Shown: in pieces, positions 1 through 5,272 of the stretch | Numbering within the stretch: the stretch's first letter is position 1 | Layout: each line of letters opens with the position of its first letter | Assembly: GCA_002422865.1 (NCBI GenBank) | Contig: DITN01000048.1 | Coordinates: 1-5,272 of the forward strand | Reading direction: 5' to 3' | Source: Bacteroidetes bacterium UBA6183 | GTDB lineage: Bacteria; Bacteroidota; Bacteroidia; UKL13-3 | DNA length: 5,272 bases | Program-made: the position numbers and the translations under genes | Notes under the pieces: generated by a model | Databases searched by the model: none | The model's input: only the letters and a program-made list of their open reading frames with translations | Told to the model about the DNA's origin: nothing

Positions 1-89
1 CACAAGATGTGTACATTTACCAAGTGAATGCCACAAGCTTCAACGGTAAAAAATATACCTACTCTGGTTCTATTACTTTGCTCAGATAA
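1..89 (+). CDS. C-terminal end of a T9SS-exported protein (CHU_C / gliding-motility-associated C-terminal domain), 5' partial
   Basis: Only the last 28 codons and the TAA stop (87-89) are present, read in the frame that begins at base 3; the other two forward frames stop within the first 50 bases. The peptide begins QDVYIYQVNATSFNG and ends in GSITLLR. The pattern DVYxYxVxAxxxxGxxYxxxGxITLLR is the typical last beta-hairpin of the gliding-motility-associated C-terminal domain (CHU_C, T9SS type B sorting signal) of Bacteroidota. In known members this tail directs export across the outer membrane by the type IX secretion system. The rest of the protein lies outside the window, so its function cannot be given; such proteins are often large adhesins or enzymes. 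A strong terminator follows 24 bases after the stop, so this is the end of a transcription unit. Confidence 0.75.
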   Translation, partial: QDVYIYQVNATSFNGKKYTYSGSITLLR

Positions 90-113
90 AAAGTAGATTT
101 ATTACCTCAAAAT

Positions 114-139
114 AAAACCTGCCTAGTGCAGGTTTTTTT
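114..139 (+). terminator. Rho-independent terminator after the upstream T9SS cargo gene
   Basis: A perfect 9-bp stem is formed by AAAACCTGC (114-122) and GCAGGTTTT (128-136), with a 5-base loop CTAGT (123-127). The 3' arm runs into a tract of seven T (133-139). It lies 24 bases after the stop codon of the gene ending at 89 and on the same strand, as expected for an intrinsic terminator. The A tract on the 5' side could also let it act weakly in the reverse direction, but no reverse gene ends here. Confidence 0.9.
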
Positions 140-141
140 AT

Positions 142-174
142 TAATGCACAACCATTTAAAAAGATAATGCACAA
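142..174. repeat. Pair of 10-bp direct repeats TAATGCACAA upstream of bshA
   Basis: TAATGCACAA occurs at 142-151 and again at 165-174, 23 bp apart start to start. The match continues imperfectly as CCA versus TCA, so 12 of 13 bases agree. The pair lies between the upstream terminator and the bshA start. Two same-facing copies separated by about two helical turns would suit a regulator binding site, but the motif matches no operator I recognise. Confidence 0.5.
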
Positions 175-202
175 TCAACACAAAAACTTAACTCGAATGT
201 TT

Positions 203-210
203 CATATTTG
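203..210 (+). promoter_or_regulatory. Possible -7 promoter element for bshA
   Basis: CATATTTG differs from the Bacteroidetes -7 consensus TAnnTTTG in one specified base. It would place a transcription start near 215-218 and give a leader of about 12 bases before the bshA ATG. No TTTG or TTG is found at the expected 17-23 bp upstream, so this is weak. The ATG itself is preceded by an A-rich stretch (TTCAAAAC) without a Shine-Dalgarno sequence, which is normal for Bacteroidota. Confidence 0.3.
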
Positions 211-228
211 TAGTCTCAAATTCAAAAC

Positions 229-1365
229 ATGAAAATAGGAATAGTTTGTTATCCAACATACGGTGGTAGTGGGGTTGTTGCAACAGAGTTAGGTAAAGCG
301 CTTGCCGAACGTGGACATCAAGTACATTTTATAAGCTACAAACAACCTGCCCGATTGGATTTTTTTACGAACAACTTGTTTTATCATGAAGTTTATGTTA
401 GCAGTTATCCTTTGTTTGATTACCCACCATATGAGACTACACTTACAAGCAGATTGGTTGATGTGGTAAAATTTGAGAAGTTAGATGTGTTGCATGTACA
501 CTATGCTATACCTCATGCATCGGCTGCCATTTTTGCAAAACAAATTTTAGCCACAGAAGGTATTCATATTCCAATTATCACCACCTTACACGGAACAGAT
601 ATTACCTTGGTTGGTAAAGATGCATCGTTTACTCCGGTAGTAACTTACTCGTTAAATATGTCGGATGCCATCACTTCTGTTTCCGACTCGCTAAAGCAAG
701 ACACCTACAAGCATTTTAAAGTTACTAAAGAGATTGAAGTGATTCCTAATTTTATAGATTTCGAACGATTCAGTAAAAAACCACGTGAACATTTTCGTAA
801 AGCCATTTCATCGCAGGGCGAAAAGTTATTGGTACACACCAGTAACTTTAGAAAAGTTAAGCGTGTAGAAGATGTTGTAAAAACTTTTGCTAAAGTAGCC
901 CAGCAAATTCCTTCTAAACTTTTATTGGTGGGAGATGGACCTGAAAGACAGCACATTGAAATATTATGTCGTGAACTAGAGTTATGCGATAGGGTTATTT
1001 TTTTAGGTAAGCAAGATCCCGTTGAAGAAATTTTATCTGTATGCGATTTGTTTTTAATGCCTAGCGAGACAGAAAGTTTTGGTTTAGCTGCACTAGAAGC
1101 AATGGCCTGCGAAGTACCTGTTGTAAGTAGTAACGCGGGAGGTATTCCTGAATTAAATATTGATGGTGTTACTGGATTTTTGTGCAATGTGGGTGATGTA
1201 GATTGTATGGCAGAAAAAGCCATCTACATATTAGGAGACGAAAAACGTTTACTTGAGTTTAAACACAACGCCAAAAAACGGGCCTTAGAGTTTCACATTA
1301 ATAACATATTACCACAATACGAAAAGGTGTACGACACTGTTATTAAAAATAAACAAACGGCCTAG
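229..1365 (+). CDS. bshA: N-acetyl-alpha-D-glucosaminyl L-malate synthase BshA
   Basis: A retaining GT4-family glycosyltransferase that transfers GlcNAc from UDP-GlcNAc to L-malate, the first step of bacillithiol synthesis, in the cytoplasm. At 378 residues it has the usual full length. The N-terminal Rossmann half opens with MKIGIVCYPTYGGSGVVATE, the BshA signature with the glycine-rich loop near residues 12-15. HVHYAIPHA (89-97) and TTLHGTDITLVG (118-129) are further BshA hallmarks. The C-terminal nucleotide-sugar half shows IPNFID (172-177), SNFRKVKR (205-212), VGDGPER (234-240) and the GT4 EX7E motif, E282 to E290, in ETESFGLAALEAM. The ATG at 229 is chosen because the conserved motif begins at once; there is no Shine-Dalgarno sequence. 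The gene appears monocistronic in this window: a terminator precedes it and the next gene is convergent, sharing its CTAG stop region. The bshB and bshC partners are not here. The family call is secure; activity is inferred. Confidence 0.96.
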   Translation: MKIGIVCYPTYGGSGVVATELGKALAERGHQVHFISYKQPARLDFFTNNLFYHEVYVSSYPLFDYPPYETTLTSRLVDVVKFEKLDVLHVHYAIPHASAAIFAKQILATEGIHIPIITTLHGTDITLVGKDASFTPVVTYSLNMSDAITSVSDSLKQDTYKHFKVTKEIEVIPNFIDFERFSKKPREHFRKAISSQGEKLLVHTSNFRKVKRVEDVVKTFAKVAQQIPSKLLLVGDGPERQHIEILCRELELCDRVIFLGKQDPVEEILSVCDLFLMPSETESFGLAALEAMACEVPVVSSNAGGIPELNIDGVTGFLCNVGDVDCMAEKAIYILGDEKRLLEFKHNAKKRALEFHINNILPQYEKVYDTVIKNKQTA

Positions 1366-2447
1366 TTATCGGCATCCAAAATAGATAATATTTTTTCGGT
1401 GCTTTTCAATCCATGACCACTGAATAATGTTACCCAAGTTTCTCCTTCTACAATTTTTTGTGCCTTAATTAAACCCGCAATGGTAGCAGCACTGGTAGGT
1501 TCAATATAAAATCCTTTTGCGGTGCACAACTTTAATGCCTGAATAATTTCATCATCATTAACTGTTATAAAAACACCACGCGTATTATTAACTGCGCGTA
1601 TCATTTCTTTACCTCTTACAGGATCGGCAATGGCAATGCCTTCGGCCAAAGTATACCCACTTGTTGTTATTAACGGTTCTTGTAAACCTTGTTTCCAAGC
1701 ATTGTAAAGTGGTGCGCAATTCTGGGCTTGTACTGCAACTAATTTAGGAATTTTAGCAATCACGTTACTTTCGTATAAATGCTTAAAACCAATATAACAG
1801 CCCAGCACCAAAGTTCCATTTCCTGCAGGTAATACTACCACATCAGGTGCTTTCCAACCAAGTTGTTCACACACCTCATAAGCAAAAGTTTTAGTGCCTT
1901 GAAAAAAAATGGGATTGTAGCAATGGCTTGCATAGTATGAATTTTGCGCTGCTAATAACGCATTAGCAGCCGTAGCTTCCCTATCTCCATCAACTAAAAT
2001 TAAATTTGCACCATAAGCACGAACCTGTGCCAACTTTGCCTTACTAGTATCTGCCGGGACAAAAATATCGCAAGCAATATTAGCATGTGCAGCGTATGCA
2101 GCAATCGAGCAACCCGCATTGCCGCTACTATCCTGCACCACATGAGTAACTCCCATTTTTTTTGCATAGCTCATCAACACTGATGCCCCTCTGTCTTTAT
2201 AAGAACCTGTTGGAAACAACTGCTCCTGCTTAACAAATATTTTCTTGTCTAGTAATTCCACTTTTAACAATGGCGTAAATCCTTCACCCATGGTTATGGC
2301 ATCCTGAATATCAATCGGTAAAAATTGATGATAACGCCACATGCTATTCAGACCTAAATCAATCAAACCGATATTAAAATCCTCATTATTAATGCTTTTT
2401 AAATTATAATGCTCTAGCGTTTGTTGTTTTAAATCTTTATTGTGCAT
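1362..2447 (-). CDS. Threonine-synthase-family PLP-dependent enzyme (fold type II)
   Basis: A 361-residue cytoplasmic pyridoxal-phosphate enzyme, most likely threonine synthase (O-phospho-L-homoserine to L-threonine plus phosphate). The N-terminal segment MWRYHQFLPI (36-45) followed by GEGFTPL (54-60) matches the WRY..LLP...LGEG.TPL opening of the short threonine synthases. PTGSYKDRG (79-87) carries the probable Schiff-base lysine K84. DSSGNAGCSIAAYAA (106-120) is the cofactor-ring-binding asparagine loop, and PAGNGT (207-212) is the phosphate-binding turn. EPTSAA (316-321) and FSGHGLKS (342-349) complete the C-terminal part. No CxxC zinc-ribbon is seen at the N-terminus, although many relatives have one. 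The start at 2447 leaves 35 residues before the conserved WRY; M36 and M53 are too late. The sequence upstream of the ATG (GGTATAAAT) has no Shine-Dalgarno sequence. Paralogues acting on other phosphorylated or beta-substituted substrates (for example cysteate synthase) share this fold, so the exact substrate is inferred; the gene symbol thrC is withheld for that reason. Confidence 0.85.
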   Translation of the reverse strand: MHNKDLKQQTLEHYNLKSINNEDFNIGLIDLGLNSMWRYHQFLPIDIQDAITMGEGFTPLLKVELLDKKIFVKQEQLFPTGSYKDRGASVLMSYAKKMGVTHVVQDSSGNAGCSIAAYAAHANIACDIFVPADTSKAKLAQVRAYGANLILVDGDREATAANALLAAQNSYYASHCYNPIFFQGTKTFAYEVCEQLGWKAPDVVVLPAGNGTLVLGCYIGFKHLYESNVIAKIPKLVAVQAQNCAPLYNAWKQGLQEPLITTSGYTLAEGIAIADPVRGKEMIRAVNNTRGVFITVNDDEIIQALKLCTAKGFYIEPTSAATIAGLIKAQKIVEGETWVTLFSGHGLKSTEKILSILDADN

Positions 2448-2459
2448 ATTTATACCAAG

Positions 2460-2520
2460 TTAAGAAAAGCAAATTAAGACTTTTAACAAGCCAAAAACAA
2501 CGGTCTTAAATTGTTCTTAA
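2460..2520. repeat. Imperfect inverted repeat built of TTAAGA / TCTTAA units in the divergent intergenic region
   Basis: The left arm has TTAAGAA (2460-2466) and TTAAGAC (2474-2480). The right arm has GTCTTAA (2503-2509) and TTCTTAA (2514-2520). The inner units pair over 7 bp and so do the outer ones; the arms differ by 3 bases in the space between units (7 versus 4). The centre (2481-2502) is unpaired. It lies between two divergent starts, so a dyad for a DNA-binding regulator is possible. The high AT content makes chance occurrence of such short units less surprising. Confidence 0.4.
2470..2500 (-). promoter_or_regulatory. Possible promoter of the threonine-synthase-like gene
   Basis: Read on the minus strand, TTAATTTG (2477-2470) differs from TAnnTTTG in one specified base. 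A TTG (2500-2498) lies 20 bp upstream of it, within the 17-23 bp spacing described for Bacteroidota promoters. Transcription would start near 2463-2465 and give a leader of about 16-18 bases. It overlaps the inverted repeat at 2460-2520, so a protein bound there could affect this promoter. Weak match, low confidence. Confidence 0.3.
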
Positions 2521-2526
2521 AGTAGA

Positions 2527-2536
2527 TTCTTAAGAA
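2527..2536. repeat. Perfect 10-bp palindrome TTCTTAAGAA
   Basis: TTCTTAAGAA reads the same on both strands. It is the densest member of the TTAAGA/TCTTAA cluster that extends from 2460 to 2545 (a further TTAAG lies at 2541-2545). It sits about 22 bp upstream of the TAnnTTTG element of the next plus-strand gene, where the -33 contact of sigma would be expected, so it could be an operator or simply AT-rich promoter DNA. Confidence 0.4.
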
Positions 2537-2557
2537 AAAATTAAGTGGTTTAGGTTG

Positions 2558-2565
2558 TATGTTTG
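2558..2565 (+). promoter_or_regulatory. Bacteroidetes -7 promoter element (TATGTTTG) for the large secreted protein gene
   Basis: TATGTTTG matches the Bacteroidetes -7 consensus TAnnTTTG at every specified base. It predicts a transcription start near 2570-2573 and a leader of about 45 bases before the ATG at 2617. A TTTG or TTG at -33 is missing; the palindrome TTCTTAAGAA lies there instead, which may mean a factor helps recognition. The leader is A-rich near the start codon and has no Shine-Dalgarno sequence. Confidence 0.5.
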
Positions 2566-2616
2566 AGTTTGGTTTTTGAAACAAAACCTCCTGTGATTTA
2601 AAATAATAAAATTGAT

Positions 2617-5272
2617 ATGAATAAATTAATTACAACACTAAAACGAGTTTCACTTTTGCTGGTGTTAAGTATGGCAATGGTGCTAACCTATTCAAGCGTT
2701 TATGCATCTCACGTTGTGGGTGGTGACGTTGAATACGAATGCACAGGTCCACGTTCTTGGAAAATGCGTTTAACCATTTATAGAGACTGTACAGGTGCAA
2801 CGTTGTGTGGTAGCATGGCTTGTACACAAACCATGACAGCACGACCTAATCTAACCCTTAATCCTGCTGGGTGTACAGCCACTCCTAATCAGGTTAGTGT
2901 TTCATTAAGTTTAGTTAGGGTTGAAGACGTTGGTAAAGCTAACGTAGCTTTATGTGGTAATACCGCTAAAAACGGTTGTAATAATTTAGGACAAGTTGTA
3001 CCCGGATCATATTCTCCTTCAGTAGAAAAATATGTATTTGAAGGCACTTTAAACTTGAACTTCCCTTCGCTAAACAATACAAACTGTATATACTGGGATG
3101 TATACTGGACACTCTGCTGCCGTAACGCAGGTATCTGGAATCTTGCCGGGTCTAGCGGACAGGATTTCCGTATTGGTGCTACAATTAACATATTAAACCG
3201 TTCACAAAGTGCTTGCAAAAACAACTCACCTATTATGAAAAATGAACCTGTTGCAACATTATGCTCAGGTCAAGAATATGTGTTTAATATGGGTGCTGTT
3301 GACCCTGACGATGACTCTTTAACTTACGAAATTGCTCCGTCTTTGCAGTCTGGAGGTAATCCTGTTAATTATCAAGCACCAGGAAGTGCTAACTATCCTT
3401 TTCCATTAAACTCAACACGTGCTCCGCATATTAACTTCCCACAACCAAATGGGCCTTACGTTATTATGGACTCCGTCAACGGGGATATAAGTTTTAATGC
3501 CCAGAATAATACATCCGGGTATATTTATGGAAACTTGAATGTGCGAATAAAACAATGGACTTACGATGCCAATGGAAACCCAATACTGGTTGGTATAACA
3601 CAGCGAGATTTACAGTTATATGTATTCAACTGTCCGGGTAATAACCCGCCAAGGTTTGCTACTATTCCTTCGGGGCCAAACAACCGACCAATTTATGATT
3701 ATGCAATTTGTGCAGGTGAACAGCTTTGTTTTACTGTTATAGCAAAAGATACTGACGTATATCCTGCCATACCTAGATTTGATACCACATTTATTTCATG
3801 GAATCAAGGTATCGTTAGACCGGGTAAACTTACTTTCCAGCCTACTTATCCTGTTGGCCCGGGGTTACCTCGACCACGTGAAGACTCCTATCAATTTTGC
3901 TGGCAAACCGAAGAAACCGATGGTAGAACTTTACCTTATTATTTTACGGTTACAGGGGCCGATAAATTTTGTCCTAATGTTGGCCGCGTAACACGCGCTT
4001 TCAGTATTAGGGTTTTACCACAACCAAAGGCAAGTGGAATTCCGCAAGATCTATTCTGTGGCACTAAAGCATATCGGGTATTCAAAACAGAAGTAAAACA
4101 AACTTTCGCAGCGGCATCCCTAAGAATTGCCCTTGCACCATACGATTATAGTTTCTCAAACGGATTTAGGCAAATACCACTTAGGGCGCTTAATCCCGGC
4201 CCTAACCCTACAGGAGCTATTACAGACCCTCGTCCTATTTTTATTGATACTTTTACATACACTATTGGCGGTAAATATTTGGTGCAATACTCGGCCTCTA
4301 CTCCCGGTTTTCTTCCCGGACAAATTTGTACTAGGGTGTATACAGATACCATTACCATAGATACTCCTGTTGTGGCTTCTGTTAAAGATACCTTTACTTG
4401 TAAAGGTACTGCTATTAATCTTACTGCCAGTGGTAAACACGGGGTACCTCCGTATACTTTCTCGTGGTACAAAAACTTCAGAACTAGCCCGCCTGTTAAA
4501 GGTCCTATTCAACTTAATGGTAATAATTACGATGCTACCGATACTTCTAATACCAAATACATTATTGAAGTGAGAGATTTAAGAGGTTGCAAGGCATACG
4601 ATAGTACCGTGCTTGATATCAAACCCCTTCCTACTCCAAGGTTTAGTCCGGATACAGCACGTATTTGTGCAGGGCAATCCTTTACTTTAGATCCCGGCAA
4701 CAATAACGGTAAAAGGGTAACCTATCTTTGGTTTAAAAATAATATAATTGACCAAAATGATAGTACTCAAACCGTAACTAAAAAAGATTCAGGTACGTAT
4801 GTGGTGTTAATGATTGATACCTTTGGTTGCCGCATGAGAGACACTTTTAACCTGCGTGTAAATCTCCCGGTAATCGTTAATGCCGGATCTGACACCTCTG
4901 TCTGTCCGAAAGATACCGTTATGCTTATGGCCCAAGGTGGTTATAAATACAAGTGGGACAGAATTCAAGGACCTTCTTTAATTAACGTACAGCCTAAAGG
5001 ATATGCCGGCACTTACAGAGCGGCTCCTAATATTACTACTGATTATGTGGTTACTGCTTATTACTCGTATCCTGATACCACTGCAAGTTATTTAGAGTGT
5101 AGCAATACTGATACTGTTAGGGTTAATGCTAAACCACTACCTAATTTATCGCCTACTCAGCCTCAAAACTTATGTAGAAGTGAGCAAGAACTTGTGCTTC
5201 CTTTTAGATTAGTTACGCCTGCTAATCAACAAGGCGGTACAGGTGGTTGGACATTTAATCCTGCTCCGGGAG
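2617..5272 (+). CDS. Large secreted Cys-rich multidomain protein with Ig/PKD-like repeats, probable T9SS cargo (3' partial)
   Basis: The reading frame opens at ATG 2617 and stays open for 885 codons to the window edge, so the C-terminus is missing. Residues 1-30 form a signal peptide: basic K3/K9/R10, a hydrophobic core at about 11-25 and a likely cut after VYA (28-30). The mature protein starts SHVVGGDVEY, followed by LTIYRDC (52-58); this SHxxGGxxxY...YRDC module heads many large surface proteins of Bacteroidota. The region 31-200 is Cys-rich, including a CC pair at 167-168. Residues 216-340 hold VDPDDDSLTYE (228-238), a DPDxDxLxY cadherin-like, possibly calcium-binding motif. From about 589 onward come Ig/PKD-like modules of 80-90 residues, each with a Cys...Trp...Cys pattern (C595-W617-C658, C684-W705-C738, C763-W780-C828); another begins at C853. 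Related proteins end in a T9SS type B sorting domain, which would lie beyond the window. A role in adhesion or surface structure is inferred; no catalytic motif is seen. Confidence 0.88.
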   Translation, partial: MNKLITTLKRVSLLLVLSMAMVLTYSSVYASHVVGGDVEYECTGPRSWKMRLTIYRDCTGATLCGSMACTQTMTARPNLTLNPAGCTATPNQVSVSLSLVRVEDVGKANVALCGNTAKNGCNNLGQVVPGSYSPSVEKYVFEGTLNLNFPSLNNTNCIYWDVYWTLCCRNAGIWNLAGSSGQDFRIGATINILNRSQSACKNNSPIMKNEPVATLCSGQEYVFNMGAVDPDDDSLTYEIAPSLQSGGNPVNYQAPGSANYPFPLNSTRAPHINFPQPNGPYVIMDSVNGDISFNAQNNTSGYIYGNLNVRIKQWTYDANGNPILVGITQRDLQLYVFNCPGNNPPRFATIPSGPNNRPIYDYAICAGEQLCFTVIAKDTDVYPAIPRFDTTFISWNQGIVRPGKLTFQPTYPVGPGLPRPREDSYQFCWQTEETDGRTLPYYFTVTGADKFCPNVGRVTRAFSIRVLPQPKASGIPQDLFCGTKAYRVFKTEVKQTFAAASLRIALAPYDYSFSNGFRQIPLRALNPGPNPTGAITDPRPIFIDTFTYTIGGKYLVQYSASTPGFLPGQICTRVYTDTITIDTPVVASVKDTFTCKGTAINLTASGKHGVPPYTFSWYKNFRTSPPVKGPIQLNGNNYDATDTSNTKYIIEVRDLRGCKAYDSTVLDIKPLPTPRFSPDTARICAGQSFTLDPGNNNGKRVTYLWFKNNIIDQNDSTQTVTKKDSGTYVVLMIDTFGCRMRDTFNLRVNLPVIVNAGSDTSVCPKDTVMLMAQGGYKYKWDRIQGPSLINVQPKGYAGTYRAAPNITTDYVVTAYYSYPDTTASYLECSNTDTVRVNAKPLPNLSPTQPQNLCRSEQELVLPFRLVTPANQQGGTGGWTFNPAPG

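Noticed and set aside
705..1223. 172-codon open frame on the minus strand inside bshA
   Set aside because: It lies fully antisense to the securely identified bshA, resembles no family I know, is rich in Ser/Thr/Lys as expected from the reverse complement of coding sequence, and has no promoter-like sequence of note.
1362..1365. Shared bidirectional terminator between bshA and the PLP-enzyme gene
   Set aside because: Only the 4-base CTAG palindrome is present; no GC-rich stem with a T tract is found around the junction on either strand.
2460..2545. CRISPR-like array from the repeated TTAAGA motifs
   Set aside because: Units are only 6-10 bases, in mixed orientation and irregularly spaced, with no spacer-repeat structure and no cas genes.
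2630..3224. Two minus-strand open frames (2630-2842 and 2889-3224) under the large secreted protein
   Set aside because: Both are antisense shadows of the plus-strand frame opening at 2617, which has a signal peptide and recognisable modules.
3779..4573. Several short frames on both strands (3779-3991 +, 4127-4360 +, 4146-4472 -, 4156-4512 -, 4370-4573 +)
   Set aside because: All lie inside the continuous 885-codon frame; the plus-strand ones are Leu/Ile-rich artefacts of frame shift in Thr/Pro-rich coding sequence, and none shows a family motif.
2617..5272. Possibility that the large region is non-coding or a degenerate pseudogene, because it is covered only by short conflicting frames at first sight
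   Set aside because: Hand translation from ATG 2617 gives no stop through 5272, with a signal peptide and repeated Cys/Trp modules, so it is one intact but window-truncated gene.

Overview
The window looks like a chromosomal piece from a member of the Bacteroidota. The evidence is the AT-rich coding style, the near-perfect Bacteroidetes-type -7 promoter element (TAnnTTTG), the lack of Shine-Dalgarno sequences in front of all three visible starts, a C-terminal tail resembling the type IX secretion (T9SS) type B sorting domain, and a bacillithiol pathway gene. A genus cannot be named from the sequence alone.

Layout. Positions 1-89 hold the last 28 codons of a plus-strand gene whose protein ends in a gliding-motility-associated (CHU_C-like) tail. 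A strong intrinsic terminator follows at 114-139. After a short intergenic stretch with a 10-bp direct repeat, bshA (229-1365, plus) encodes the glycosyltransferase that starts bacillithiol synthesis. It meets, tail to tail, a minus-strand gene for a threonine-synthase-family PLP enzyme (1362-2447); the two stop codons share one CTAG palindrome. A 169-bp divergent intergenic region (2448-2616) carries a cluster of TTAAGA/TCTTAA repeats and a perfect TAnnTTTG element. From 2617 to the window edge runs an uninterrupted reading frame of 885 codons, still open at the end. It encodes a secreted, cysteine-rich multidomain protein with a signal peptide, an N-terminal SHVVGG...YRDC module and a string of Ig/PKD-like repeats.

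How the genes relate. Two housekeeping metabolic genes (low-molecular-weight thiol synthesis and amino-acid metabolism) sit between two large exported adhesin-like proteins that probably leave the cell by T9SS. No operon links the metabolic genes, because they are convergent. No CRISPR array, tRNA, rRNA, insertion sequence or phage gene is visible. I see no clear new multi-gene system; the most interesting items are the large secreted repeat protein and the small repeats in the two intergenic regions.
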